A stretch of 22,650 nucleotides of DNA from Candidatus Uhrbacteria bacterium. Lineage in GTDB: Bacteria > Patescibacteriota > Patescibacteriia > UBA9934 > UBA11717. The notes under the pieces were generated by a model, which was not told where the DNA came from, made no database searches, and saw nothing but the letters and a program-made list of their open reading frames with translations. The DNA lies in assembly GCA_013203725.1 (NCBI GenBank), contig JABMPK010000102.1, positions 1 through 22,650 on the forward strand, given 5' to 3'. Shown here piece by piece: positions 1 to 6,651 of this stretch. Within the stretch, counting starts at the first letter, position 1. Every line of letters begins with the position of its first letter. The position numbers and the translations under genes are program-made.

Positions 1-861
1 CTAATAGAATCCTTGGCGGCCGATGAAAACGAGCACCCCAAGAAGGAAGTTGATCAACGCTTAGCACAAATAGAAGAACAGTTATCGAAAATACGAAAAA
101 TCATCACCCCAGAAGTCACCGCAACGTCAATCATAAACCAAACAGTTGCCGCTTCTTCTGGCTCTACTCTGTTTTTCCAAGACGGCAATGCAGGCGTATT
201 TGAAAACAACTCTGTAGAAAGCACCAAACCATCCGGCGATGTGTCTCCTATAAAGATAGCGACACCGTACAACAATGATAGCGTCGGCATTGATCAAGAA
301 AACGACTTTGTATTTTTTTACCTCGCAAACAACTCACTTTCTCGCATAGGCATCAACTCAGCCGAAGGTGAGGCCGAGCAGACTCGTGACATCATCCACT
401 ACGGCGAACGTATGTACGTCTTATCTGGTAATCAAATTTATCGGCACCAACGTGTGGAAGGTGGAGAGTACGGACCAGGTGTTGCATGGGTGCAAGACGA
501 CACAGACATAACACTCGCCACAAGCATTGCGATTGACGGCACAGTGTGGATAGCTGGCAACAACTCGCTGAGGCACTTTGATGGCGGCCAAGAAATTGGT
601 GCGGTCACTGCATCTATCGACCCTCCGCTTGGACTAGTAAAAGATATTTGGACAGACACAGACGTCCCAATTATATTGATGCTCGATACCGAACAAAGTC
701 GCGTCGTAATCTACAATAAAGAGACAGGAGATATGGTTGGACAAGTTCTAAACAGCGCATTTGGCACAGCGTTTGCGATTTACGCAGACAGCCAGTCCAA
801 AGTCGTCACAGTCATCTCTCCATCAACTGTTTACACATTCTCAATATCGGAAGTTCTCTAA
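1..861 (+). CDS. C-terminal part of a beta-propeller-like protein (5' truncated)
   Basis: The frame is open from the first base, so the gene starts outside the window; a TTG at 13 is only the first possible start codon inside it. A short charged coiled-coil-like segment (about residues 10-35, rich in E, K, Q) is followed by roughly 240 residues of repeated beta-strand-like blocks with motifs such as SVGIDQENDFVFFY, YGERMYVLSGNQIYR and SIAIDGTVWIAGNNSLRHF. These resemble blades of an NHL/YVTN-type propeller. No catalytic residues or membrane helix are visible in the part present. It ends in TAA one base before the NUDIX start, so the two are probably co-transcribed. The missing N-terminus may carry the functional domain. 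The propeller call is by pattern only. Confidence 0.6.
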   Translation, partial: LIESLAADENEHPKKEVDQRLAQIEEQLSKIRKIITPEVTATSIINQTVAASSGSTLFFQDGNAGVFENNSVESTKPSGDVSPIKIATPYNNDSVGIDQENDFVFFYLANNSLSRIGINSAEGEAEQTRDIIHYGERMYVLSGNQIYRHQRVEGGEYGPGVAWVQDDTDITLATSIAIDGTVWIAGNNSLRHFDGGQEIGAVTASIDPPLGLVKDIWTDTDVPIILMLDTEQSRVVIYNKETGDMVGQVLNSAFGTAFAIYADSQSKVVTVISPSTVYTFSISEVL

Positions 862-862
862 T

Positions 863-1297
863 ATGTCAGAAGATAAACGACCAAAGATTGGAGTTGGAGT
901 AATTATTGTGCACAACGGTAAAGTGCTCATTGGTGAGCGAACCGGTGCACACGGAAGTAGTACATGGGCGCCACCTGGTGGTCACCTTGAGTGGCTTGAG
1001 TCGCCAGAAGAATGCGCAACAAGAGAGGCTCGCGAAGAAACCGGTATCGAGATCTGCAATGTTAGGCCAATAGGATTTACGAATGACATAATGACAGAAG
1101 ACGACAAGCATTACGTAACTCTCTTCATGAGAGCCGATCTTCTTGCTGGAGAACCGAAGGTGATGGAACCAAACAGATGCCTTGGTTGGAATTGGATCAG
1201 CTGGGAAGACCTTCCACGACCACTGTTTATACCTGTCGAGAACCTTATTTTACAGGGATATCACCCATTAAAAGCCCACAATGAGCTTGTATCTTGA
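863..1297 (+). CDS. NUDIX hydrolase
   Basis: This 144-residue protein has a complete NUDIX box at about residues 39-61: G-x5-E-x7-REAREETGI, matching GX5EX7REUXEEXGU, so the Mg2+-binding glutamates are intact. The family hydrolyses nucleoside diphosphates linked to another moiety. The body (KIGVGVIIVHNGKVLIGER, then WAPPGGHLEWLE) resembles the short MutT/ADP-ribose/dCTP-type enzymes often called ADP-ribose pyrophosphatase or nucleotide triphosphate diphosphatase, but the substrate cannot be read from sequence. ATG 863 is chosen because it follows the upstream TAA (859-861) by one base and begins just before the first conserved strand; the longer frame overlaps the previous gene. Its TGA stop overlaps the -35 of the rplJ promoter. 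Confidence 0.9.
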   Translation: MSEDKRPKIGVGVIIVHNGKVLIGERTGAHGSSTWAPPGGHLEWLESPEECATREAREETGIEICNVRPIGFTNDIMTEDDKHYVTLFMRADLLAGEPKVMEPNRCLGWNWISWEDLPRPLFIPVENLILQGYHPLKAHNELVS

Positions 1298-1322
1298 CGT
1301 ATTACCCCACTTCCTTTATAAT
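1294..1322 (+). promoter_or_regulatory. Promoter of rplJ-rplL
   Basis: TTGACG (1294-1299), 17-base spacer, TATAAT (1317-1322): a near-consensus sigma70-type promoter. The -35 overlaps the NUDIX stop codon. The predicted start near 1329 gives a leader of about 230 bases before rplJ, unusually long for this window. Confidence 0.75.
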
Positions 1323-1340
1323 CCCTTCATAATCTTCACC

Positions 1341-1390
1341 AAAGACAACGGCAGGCTTAGGCCTTAATTACGCCGTCGAGGCCCGCCCTT
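1341..1390 (+). promoter_or_regulatory. Ribosomal protein L10 leader (autoregulatory RNA)
   Basis: ACGGC (1348-1352) pairs with GCCGT (1372-1376), enclosing a hairpin AGGC (1353-1356) / GCCT (1361-1364) and an A/U internal loop, followed by CGAGG. This arrangement, directly before rplJ, matches the L10 leader fold that binds the L10(L12)4 complex. In B. subtilis-type systems binding favours a downstream terminator, and one is present at 1450-1473. The fold is read by eye. Confidence 0.65.
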
Positions 1391-1449
1391 CGAAGCTTTA
1401 TGCGTAGAATGGGTAAAAAACGTGATATATCTACGTTTTATGTCGTTGT

Positions 1450-1473
1450 CTGTGGTGAATCCACAGTTTTTTT
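1450..1473 (+). terminator. Terminator/attenuator in the rplJ leader
   Basis: CTGTGG (1450-1455), 5-base loop, CCACAG (1461-1466), then seven T. It lies about 120 bases after the predicted rplJ start site and 88 bases before the rplJ ATG, so it would block ribosomal protein expression unless bypassed. The obvious role is L10-dependent attenuation. A competing stem AAAACGT (1417-1423) / ACGTTTT (1433-1439) lies just upstream. Confidence 0.65.
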
Positions 1474-1498
1474 ATAGCTAATAGCCGCATTGCTAGTG

Positions 1499-1522
1499 CG
1501 GACGCACATAAGGGCGTCCCTA
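1499..1522 (-). repeat. GC-rich palindromic repeat (family C) in the rplJ leader
   Basis: GGACGC (1500-1505) and GCGTCC (1514-1519) form a hairpin flanked by the GTAGG edge, read on the minus strand. The same edge-plus-palindrome design recurs at 9215-9246, 19693-19717, 19758-19782, 19802-19831 and 19970-19998. A second stem, CCGCA/TGCGG (1485-1501), abuts it. Confidence 0.7.
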
Positions 1523-1560
1523 CACAGCAAGGTAGCTAGACGCTTAACTAACAAAGACCT

Positions 1561-2085
1561 ATGGCAAAAACACGTGCTCAGAAAGAGCAGATGATAGCCA
1601 GTTTGACCGAGAAGTTCGGCAACACCAAGTCTGTCGTGTTTACGCAATTTACTGCCGTTACAGTGTCCGATATGGAATCTATGCGTTTGCAGGCCCGAGA
1701 AGAGGGTGTGCGAGTCGTAGTTGCCAAGAAGTCACTCATGGGCATTGCCGCAAAGGAAGCCGGTGTACCAGACCTTGATGCATCTACACTTCCAAACTCA
1801 GTTGTTACCCTATTCGGGATGGACGACGAGATAAGCGCAGCAAAGCTTGCAGCAGAATTTGCAAAAAAGCACGAAGGTGCCCAAATAGTGGGTGGTGTGT
1901 TTGAAGGAGTGTTCGCCAGTGCGGATCAAATGATCGCATTGTCAAAGCTTCCTTCAAAACAAGAACTCTATGCCAAGTTGGTAGGAACCATCAATGTGCC
2001 AGTATCAGGATTCGTAAATGTCCTCGCGGGCAACTTACGTGGACTCGTTACGGTATTGAAGGCAGTCCAAGAGCAGAAAGCGTAA
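1561..2085 (+). CDS. rplJ: 50S ribosomal protein L10 (uL10)
   Basis: This 174-residue protein has the uL10 pattern: MAKTRAQKEQMIASLTEKF at the start, then the SVVFTQFTAVTVSDMESMR core and a VVVAKKSLMGIA segment typical of the 23S-binding globular domain. The C-terminal helix (VNVLAGNLRGLVTVLKAVQE) is where L7/L12 dimers dock. Length is normal for the family. It is followed after 25 bases by rplL in the conserved rplJ-rplL order, but rplK/rplA are not upstream and rpoB is not downstream, so the operon is broken compared with E. coli. There is no clear Shine-Dalgarno sequence; the start codon is fixed by the conserved N-terminus. Expression is probably controlled by the leader at 1329-1560. Confidence 0.96.
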   Translation: MAKTRAQKEQMIASLTEKFGNTKSVVFTQFTAVTVSDMESMRLQAREEGVRVVVAKKSLMGIAAKEAGVPDLDASTLPNSVVTLFGMDDEISAAKLAAEFAKKHEGAQIVGGVFEGVFASADQMIALSKLPSKQELYAKLVGTINVPVSGFVNVLAGNLRGLVTVLKAVQEQKA

Positions 2086-2110
2086 TTAAAGAAATTTGTA
2101 AGTTATCTAT

Positions 2111-2542
2111 ATGTCAGACGAAACAACAGAGGTGGCAGCAGACGAGAAGAAAGCAGTTGAAGTACCAGAGAAGTTCGCAAAGCTAGTGAGCGAGATTGAG
2201 CAGATGTCTGTTCTTGACCTTTCAGAGCTCGTAGCTATCTTGGAGGACAAATTCGGTGTTAGCGCCGCAGCTCCTATGATGATGGCAGCAGGTGGTGCAG
2301 CTCCAGCAGGTGGAGAGGCAGCAGAAGAGAAGTCTTCATTCGACGTTGAGTTGTCAGGTGTTGGCGAGAGCAAGATCAACGTGATCAAAGCAGTTCGCGC
2401 AATCACAGGGCTTGGTTTGAAGGAAGCTAAGGACATGGTTGATGGAGCACCTATGGTTATCAAAGCCGGTGTACCAGCAGCAGAGGAAGAAGAGATGAAG
2501 AAGCAGATCGAAGAAGCAGGTGGTGCAGTTACTTTGAAGTAA
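2111..2542 (+). CDS. rplL: 50S ribosomal protein L7/L12 (bL12)
   Basis: The 143-residue protein shows the three usual parts: an N-terminal dimerisation domain (MSVLDLSELVAILEDKFGVS at about 32-51), an Ala/Gly hinge (about 53-74) and the C-terminal factor-binding domain from about 75 with the signature VIKAVRAITGLGLKEAKDMV. It is somewhat longer than the common 120-130 residues because of an acidic N-terminal extension of about 20 residues (SDETTEVAADEKKAVEVPEK). It forms the ribosomal stalk on L10 and recruits translational GTPases. It is co-transcribed with rplJ and closed by the terminator at 2555. Confidence 0.97.
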   Translation: MSDETTEVAADEKKAVEVPEKFAKLVSEIEQMSVLDLSELVAILEDKFGVSAAAPMMMAAGGAAPAGGEAAEEKSSFDVELSGVGESKINVIKAVRAITGLGLKEAKDMVDGAPMVIKAGVPAAEEEEMKKQIEEAGGAVTLK

Positions 2543-2554
2543 ATATCCACATAG

Positions 2555-2580
2555 AGACGAGCCGCAAGGCTCGTCTTTTT
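2555..2580 (+). terminator. Rho-independent terminator after rplL
   Basis: AGACGAGCC (2555-2563), GCAA tetraloop, GGCTCGTCT (2568-2576) and a T run. Perfect 9-base-pair stem. Confidence 0.92.
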
Positions 2581-2596
2581 GGTATCATGTGTTTAA

Positions 2597-3451
2597 ATGT
2601 TTCGAAATATCTATTACAACTTAGTCGCTGCGTACATTGGATTCATGGCTCTCGCGATCACATTGAACGCGCATGTCACATCCGATGTCATAGATGTAGT
2701 GTTAACGATTGCAACATTCACGTTCGCAATCTTTCTTGCTTTTTCAGTATCGATACAAAGCAACAGACTCAACAACATTAGAAAATTATTACGAGCGTCC
2801 GATGCACATCTGTTGACCCTCTACTTACTCTCTAAGCAGCTCGGCGTTGCAACGCAATCACGATGCAGAAAGATGATCGACGAGCTTCTTGTTACACAGA
2901 TTGACTATAAACTTCACGATATAGAGTATACGACCCACAAAGTAGTTGAACTGCAACAATTCGTCTTCTCAATAAAGCCAAAGAATGAGAGGCAGTCTAC
3001 TCTTTTCAGTAGCATGATTAGTTCTGCCAACGACATAATGGAAGGTCATAAAGACTTAATCCACTCCGTAAACAACAAAGTTCTCCCAATTGAGTGGGGC
3101 GTCTTAACAGTTCTGTCATTGGTGATCTGGTTCTGTCTGTACTCATTAAACGACGGCACGACATTTGCACTAGTCGTAATCCCCCTCCTGTCTACTGCCT
3201 TCCTGCTACTGCTACTGATATTACGCGAGATGAATAGCTTGAGATGGCAGGAAAAACATTGGGACTGGGATCCGCTAATATCGCTGTTCAAAGAACTTGC
3301 ATTAAAGCCGTACTTTCCAGCACCTGTCTTTACAGAGAAACGCCTAACAAAAAAAGACATAAAAGAAATAGGACCGTACAGGGTAGCAACATACCCAAAG
3401 CCGTATCCAGATTTTACAGGTAAAAAGGTGAAAACAATTAAGCAAAAATAA
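2597..3451 (+). CDS. Membrane protein of unknown function, four predicted helices
   Basis: Of 284 residues, two N-terminal hydrophobic helices (about 8-28 and 31-53) and two more (about 168-185 and 189-210) flank a soluble helical segment of about 110 residues. A basic, proline-rich tail of about 70 residues follows, ending KKVKTIKQK. The 2 + 2 helix pattern with a middle cytoplasmic domain recalls bestrophin-like/DUF4239 proteins, but no defining motif was recognised, so it is left unnamed. The -10-like TATCAT (2583-2588) lies eight bases before the ATG, right behind the rplL terminator, so the transcript would be almost leaderless. Its TAA stop sits inside the bidirectional terminator. Confidence 0.75.
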   Translation: MFRNIYYNLVAAYIGFMALAITLNAHVTSDVIDVVLTIATFTFAIFLAFSVSIQSNRLNNIRKLLRASDAHLLTLYLLSKQLGVATQSRCRKMIDELLVTQIDYKLHDIEYTTHKVVELQQFVFSIKPKNERQSTLFSSMISSANDIMEGHKDLIHSVNNKVLPIEWGVLTVLSLVIWFCLYSLNDGTTFALVVIPLLSTAFLLLLLILREMNSLRWQEKHWDWDPLISLFKELALKPYFPAPVFTEKRLTKKDIKEIGPYRVATYPKPYPDFTGKKVKTIKQK

Positions 3452-3476
3452 GAACGCCCGAGGGCGTTCTTATTTT
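3445..3476. terminator. Bidirectional terminator between convergent genes
   Basis: A 15-base-pair perfect inverted repeat, 3445-3459 with 3462-3476, with a two-base centre. A-rich and T-rich flanks on both sides let it end both the plus-strand membrane gene and the minus-strand methyltransferase. Confidence 0.93.
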
Positions 3477-3477
3477 G

Positions 3478-4119
3478 TTATGCTTTGCTTCCAATAAAAC
3501 GTATCAGTGTTTTTATATCGTCTTTATACGTCTCACCTTTCGCATCAAGTAAGATCGGCTCAAACAAACCGCTCGTCATTCGTTTAGCATACTCAGTGTC
3601 AAAATATGCTTTTTTTAGACCCGTAGGTTTTTCAATATAAAAATGGTCCTCAAGTTTCTCGAAGTCAGAACTATCAATCTCTGGATCCTCGATTGTATTA
3701 AACAATGCCGCGATAACACCATCTGGTTTCAATACTCTATGAATTTCTTTGAAGATGCCACGAGTATCCTCTTCATTAAAATAATGAAGACCGAGGTGTG
3801 AATACACAACATCAAAGATAGAATCATCGAATGGCAACGGATCTTGCAAATCCACTACTTCATAATCAATATCCAGATCGCCAGCTATCTTTCTTGCTAC
3901 CTCAAAAGCCTTAGCATTAATATCTGTTAAAATAACATTGTATCCACTCTGAGCGAAGAATATACTGTCTTGCCCGAGACCTGCGCCAAGATCAATCACT
4001 TTTCCTGACTCTGGAAAGTGCTCGATTGCAATACTTGAAAATATCGTAGGTTTACTTGCCCACTCCTTAGACTCATAGCGCTTATGGCCTTTTGTCCAGT
4101 AATCCAATGGTACATTCAT
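3478..4119 (-). CDS. Class I SAM-dependent methyltransferase
   Basis: The 213-residue protein has the Rossmann-type SAM site: motif I VIDLGAGLGQD at 41-51, acidic motif II (ILTDIN) at 63-68, then DLQDPLPFDDSIFDVVYSHLGLHYF as motifs III/IV and HRVLKPDGVIAALF as motif V/VI. The N-terminus (DYWTKGHKRYESKEWASKP) looks like the cap of small-molecule methyltransferases of the methyltransferase 11/25 group. The substrate is unknown. It is convergent with the membrane gene and separated from the Fic gene by a terminator, so probably transcribed alone. Confidence 0.87.
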   Translation of the reverse strand: MNVPLDYWTKGHKRYESKEWASKPTIFSSIAIEHFPESGKVIDLGAGLGQDSIFFAQSGYNVILTDINAKAFEVARKIAGDLDIDYEVVDLQDPLPFDDSIFDVVYSHLGLHYFNEEDTRGIFKEIHRVLKPDGVIAALFNTIEDPEIDSSDFEKLEDHFYIEKPTGLKKAYFDTEYAKRMTSGLFEPILLDAKGETYKDDIKTLIRFIGSKA

Positions 4120-4163
4120 ACAGTAATATTAACGTTTTAATACACTATCACAGCGCGGATAAA

Positions 4164-4187
4164 AACAACGCCCGCGGGTGCTGTTTT
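4164..4187 (-). terminator. Terminator after the Fic-family gene
   Basis: On the minus strand AACAGCACCC pairs with GGGCGTTGTT (one mismatch, one G-U) and runs into T residues. It begins at the stop codon of the Fic gene. Confidence 0.7.
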
Positions 4188-4614
4188 ACTCTGAAAGTTT
4201 ACGCATGTTCTGTTCAATAAACTCTCGTGAATCGTTTACAACATTATCCATGTCGGACATATCCGAAGTGGCTATGTTAATCGCCAGATCTGCTAATTCA
4301 CTATATTTTTCATATATCCAATAGCCATTTACGTATAAGAAAACCAGCAACGATGCGGTAGCTATACGCTTATTTCCATTTCCAAACGGATGGTTTTTGA
4401 TTAATGAGTAATGTAAAATAGCGGCTTTTGCTGACAAAGTCGGATACAGCTCAGTTCCAAATGTCTGCATCGGTGCCTTAAGAGACGCATCTAGAAGACC
4501 AGGCGAATGGTTTTCATAAGGCGAAATAGGTTCTTCATCTTTATCGAATGCCTTTAATGCTATATCGTGACAAAGTTCCTGCATTCGTCGTTCGTCAATA
4601 TAAAATATGGGCAT
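4186..4614 (-). CDS. Fic/Doc (death-on-curing type) protein, probable toxin
   Basis: This 142-residue protein carries the Fic signature HPFGNGNKR at 75-83 within LHYSLIKNHPFGNGNKRIAT, as in death-on-curing family proteins. The catalytic His75, Asn81 and Arg83 are present, but the acidic residue expected at position 5 of HPFx(D/E)GN is Asn79. Fic proteins transfer AMP or other phosphate groups to target proteins; Doc phosphorylates EF-Tu. With the Asp-to-Asn change the activity is uncertain. ATG 4614 gives the natural N-terminus MPIFYIDE; a TTG at 4629 is possible. It lies 18 bases after the stop of a 52-codon gene, probably the antitoxin, and its start codon is inside a hairpin. Confidence 0.85.
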   Translation of the reverse strand: MPIFYIDERRMQELCHDIALKAFDKDEEPISPYENHSPGLLDASLKAPMQTFGTELYPTLSAKAAILHYSLIKNHPFGNGNKRIATASLLVFLYVNGYWIYEKYSELADLAINIATSDMSDMDNVVNDSREFIEQNMRKLSE

Positions 4615-4640
4615 AGCCAGTATTATCAATGACTATGCCC
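4609..4640 (-). promoter_or_regulatory. Hairpin covering the Fic start codon
   Basis: GGGCATAG (4609-4616) and CTATGCCC (4633-4640) form a perfect 8-base-pair stem with a 16-base loop. In the minus-strand mRNA one arm contains the stop of the upstream small gene and the other contains the ATG at 4614, so ribosomes finishing the first gene would open the start of the second. This suggests translational coupling. Confidence 0.6.
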
Positions 4641-4791
4641 TATCATACTCTGCGAGTTTTTTAAACGTCTCTTGGTACTCTGAAAATGTCTTATCCATCG
4701 CCATGTCAAAGCGCTTATCAATATCAACCTCACGTCGATCTAATTGCCGTTTGCTTAAGATACGAAATATTTTCTTTATAAAGTTTCTCAT
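4633..4791 (-). CDS. Small protein upstream of Fic, candidate antitoxin
   Basis: A 52-codon frame: MRNFIKKIFRILSK, then a highly charged helical stretch (RQLDRREVDIDKRFDMAMDK, TFSEYQETFKKLAEYDRA). The N-terminal 14 residues are amphipathic and basic. The segment SEYQET comes close to, but does not exactly match, the [ST]xxxE[GN] motif of Fic inhibitory helices. It has its own promoter and ends 18 bases before the Fic start. Position, size and helical character are those of a type II antitoxin, but it does not look like Phd and no homology was recognised; the role is inferred from context. Confidence 0.65.
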   Translation of the reverse strand: MRNFIKKIFRILSKRQLDRREVDIDKRFDMAMDKTFSEYQETFKKLAEYDRA

Positions 4792-4797
4792 ATTGTC

Positions 4798-4844
4798 AGT
4801 ATATCATTACCCAAAAATCTACACAAAAACTGAAGAATTGTCAA
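4798..4844 (-). promoter_or_regulatory. Overlapping promoters of the Fic module
   Basis: TTGACA (4844-4839), 17 bases, TAGATT (4821-4816) would start near 4809. A second, extended -10 TGaTATACT (TATACT 4803-4798) lies six bases before the ATG at 4791 and would give a leaderless transcript. Confidence 0.65.
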
Positions 4845-4887
4845 TATTCAAATGTAGCTGATGATGCAGACACGGTTCGTAGAACTG

Positions 4888-5397
4888 CTATGCATTGTAA
4901 CTGTTCAACCAACCTCCAACTGCAACCAACACTAACTCCATCCGATCGGCGAACGCATCGTCATCAATCCGCACCCCAACATCTTCTGAATACTCAGAAA
5001 GGAATCTTTCATGCTCGGCAACAAGATCGTCGAGCCGCAACAAGGAATCGTCATATCCCTTTGTATTGTACAAGTTACCCAGCAAACCTTTACTGAGATC
5101 AAAGCTGATTATAAAAAACTCTACGTTATTGTTTACGAGCTCAGACTTAAACTTCCCCCATTCACGATCCACACTTGCATCGTAAATTAGCACATCGTTG
5201 CCTGCGATAGCTTGCCGTATCCGCTCGTCTCGCCTTTTTACGTATTTCTCCTCATCAAACTCACCAAGATCCTCAATCACCTCCGTACGTATTGTATCGT
5301 TATTCAAAATTGGCAGCCCTAAGTTGCAGCTCAAATAATGCGACGTTGGTGTTTTCGAGCTCCCTACGGCCCCCGCAAAACTAATGATCTTTTTCAT
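4888..5397 (-). CDS. P-loop nucleotide kinase-like protein
   Basis: The 169-residue protein opens with strand plus Walker A (IISFAGAVGSSKTPTSHYLS; GxxGSSKT at about 8-15), followed by LGLPILNNDTIRTEV as in AAA_33-type small kinases, where the Asp after the second strand binds metal and substrate. A DVLIYDASVDREW strand fits the Walker B region. The substrate is unknown; the architecture is that of shikimate/gluconate/zeta-toxin-like kinases. ATG 5397 is chosen over the upstream in-frame codon because it comes one base after the UMP kinase stop and directly starts the first strand. It is likely co-transcribed with the UMP kinase. Confidence 0.75.
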   Translation of the reverse strand: MKKIISFAGAVGSSKTPTSHYLSCNLGLPILNNDTIRTEVIEDLGEFDEEKYVKRRDERIRQAIAGNDVLIYDASVDREWGKFKSELVNNNVEFFIISFDLSKGLLGNLYNTKGYDDSLLRLDDLVAEHERFLSEYSEDVGVRIDDDAFADRMELVLVAVGGWLNSYNA

Positions 5398-5398
5398 A

Positions 5399-6082
5399 CT
5401 AACTAATCTTCGTCCCCTTAAACTTCCCACCTCTCAAAATCGCTCCAATGTTCCTAATGTCCTTGCCGTTCGCCACCACAACTGGAATTCCTGAATTATG
5501 CGCTAGACGCGATGCTACTGGGTCAAACGGTGCGCTTAGACCTGGGTCCCACTCGTTACCTACTATTTTACGGAAGTCTGTCCAGGAGATTGTCTCAAAC
5601 TTCTTTGCGTTCTTGTCTTTGCGTGGGTCCGTCTCGTATACGTAGTCGATGTTGGACAAGTTGATTACGAGCTCGGCCTTTAGTCGTTTAGCGATCCTAG
5701 TTGCAACATAGTCCGTTGACCATCCCGGTTTCCAACCTGCTGCAATCTTAACTGGATACTTTGATGAAGCTTTGATACGACTCGGGTCTTTACAGATAAC
5801 GGGATGCGCCACCTCACGAAAGATTGTTCGCAAAAGGTGAGCGTTGATCCTTGTTGCGTGAATTCCAAGCCAGTCCAGGTCATCTCTCGTTAGCTTAGAC
5901 ACATCGCGTGCAGCGTTCTGATACTCACGCGCAACTCCTCCGCCTCCTGTAATAATAACAAAACGATCTCCTTTTTTAGTTCGTCCTGTGATGAATGTCT
6001 TAAACTTTTTCAGAAACTCTGTGTCAATATGTCCGTTTGGGACTATCAACGATCCGCCAAGAGAAATAACGTATGTATGCAT
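5399..6082 (-). CDS. pyrH: UMP kinase, archaeal-type
   Basis: The 227-residue amino-acid-kinase-fold protein has VISLGGSLIVP at 5-15, FVIITGGGGVAREY, a GWKPGWSTDYVATRIAK segment and NLSNIDYVYETDPRKDKNAK, followed by PFDPVASRLA. This order and length match archaeal-type UMP kinases (TIGR02076 group) better than the roughly 240-residue hexameric bacterial enzyme. It makes UDP from UMP and ATP in pyrimidine nucleotide synthesis. The ATG directly follows the T tract of a terminator (6083-6110), leaving no room for a Shine-Dalgarno sequence. It is followed one base later by a P-loop kinase gene. Confidence 0.85.
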   Translation of the reverse strand: MHTYVISLGGSLIVPNGHIDTEFLKKFKTFITGRTKKGDRFVIITGGGGVAREYQNAARDVSKLTRDDLDWLGIHATRINAHLLRTIFREVAHPVICKDPSRIKASSKYPVKIAAGWKPGWSTDYVATRIAKRLKAELVINLSNIDYVYETDPRKDKNAKKFETISWTDFRKIVGNEWDPGLSAPFDPVASRLAHNSGIPVVVANGKDIRNIGAILRGGKFKGTKIS

Positions 6083-6110
6083 AAAAAATGAGCCCGCTAG
6101 GGCTCTTTTT
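6083..6110. terminator. Bidirectional terminator between the holin-family gene and pyrH
   Basis: GAGCCC (6090-6095), GCTA loop, GGGCTC (6100-6105), with A residues before and T residues after on each strand. On the minus strand its T tract touches the pyrH start codon. Confidence 0.8.
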
Positions 6111-6447
6111 AGTTCTTAATTAACCAGTTTGTGGCCATGGACACTACCCACAATATCAACGCTCCAAACATGGCGACGTAGAAACTTGCAATGTCAAAGC
6201 CAGGAATAATACTTGCGGCCAGCCACAGCATCAACGCGTTTATTACGATCAAGAACAGACCGAGTGTCAGAACTGTGATCGGTAACGTCAACACTACGAG
6301 TATCGGACGTACAAGCGCATTCACGAGCCCGAGCACTAGCGCTGCTAGTATCGCGATCCAGATTGAGTCAACGTCAAATCCTGGAACAATGTACGCAATA
6401 CCGACCAGCGCCGCAGAGTTTATGGCCCATCGGAAAAGTATCTTCAT
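6109..6447 (-). CDS. Four-TM phage-holin-family membrane protein
   Basis: This 112-residue protein is almost entirely hydrophobic, with four helices at about 5-22, 30-50, 53-80 and 87-108. It carries the duplicated PGFDV/IPGFDI motif (YIVPGFDVDS at 19-28 and ASIIPGFDIAS) and the NALVRPIL segment typical of family PF04020. The family is widespread in bacterial chromosomes; despite the name a holin function has not been shown for chromosomal members. ATG 6447 overlaps the xseB stop (ATGA), so translation is coupled to xseB. Confidence 0.88.
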   Translation of the reverse strand: MKILFRWAINSAALVGIAYIVPGFDVDSIWIAILAALVLGLVNALVRPILVVLTLPITVLTLGLFLIVINALMLWLAASIIPGFDIASFYVAMFGALILWVVSMATNWLIKN

Positions 6448-6650
6448 ACCTCAAACTTTTCTTGAATTTCCTTCACGCGGGCTTCCAGCGCGCCCAACTT
6501 CTTCTTGCAAATTGAAGCCAACTCTAAACCACGTTCAAAATCCTTAAGACCTTTCTCTAAGTCAACTTCCTCTCCTTCAAACTTCTCAGCGATCTTTTCC
6601 AATTCTTCAAAAGCATCTTTGAAAGTTACCTCTTTCTTTGTTGGAGACAT
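6444..6650 (-). CDS. xseB: Exodeoxyribonuclease VII small subunit
   Basis: A 68-residue two-helix protein: TFKDAFEELEKIAEKFEGEE, then VDLEKGLKDFERGLELASICKKKLGALEARVKEI. The F-E-x-x-L-E-K-I and L-x-x-F-E-x-G signature matches XseB, which wraps as multiple copies along the coiled coil of XseA. Start ATG 6650 lies one base after the xseA stop; TTG 6665 is the alternative. Together with xseA it forms the single-strand-specific exonuclease VII. Confidence 0.93.
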   Translation of the reverse strand: MSPTKKEVTFKDAFEELEKIAEKFEGEEVDLEKGLKDFERGLELASICKKKLGALEARVKEIQEKFEV

Positions 6651-6651
6651 A

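Noticed and set aside
6109..6447. Prophage remnant signalled by a holin gene
   Set aside because: PF04020 proteins are common chromosomal membrane proteins, and no other phage gene is nearby.
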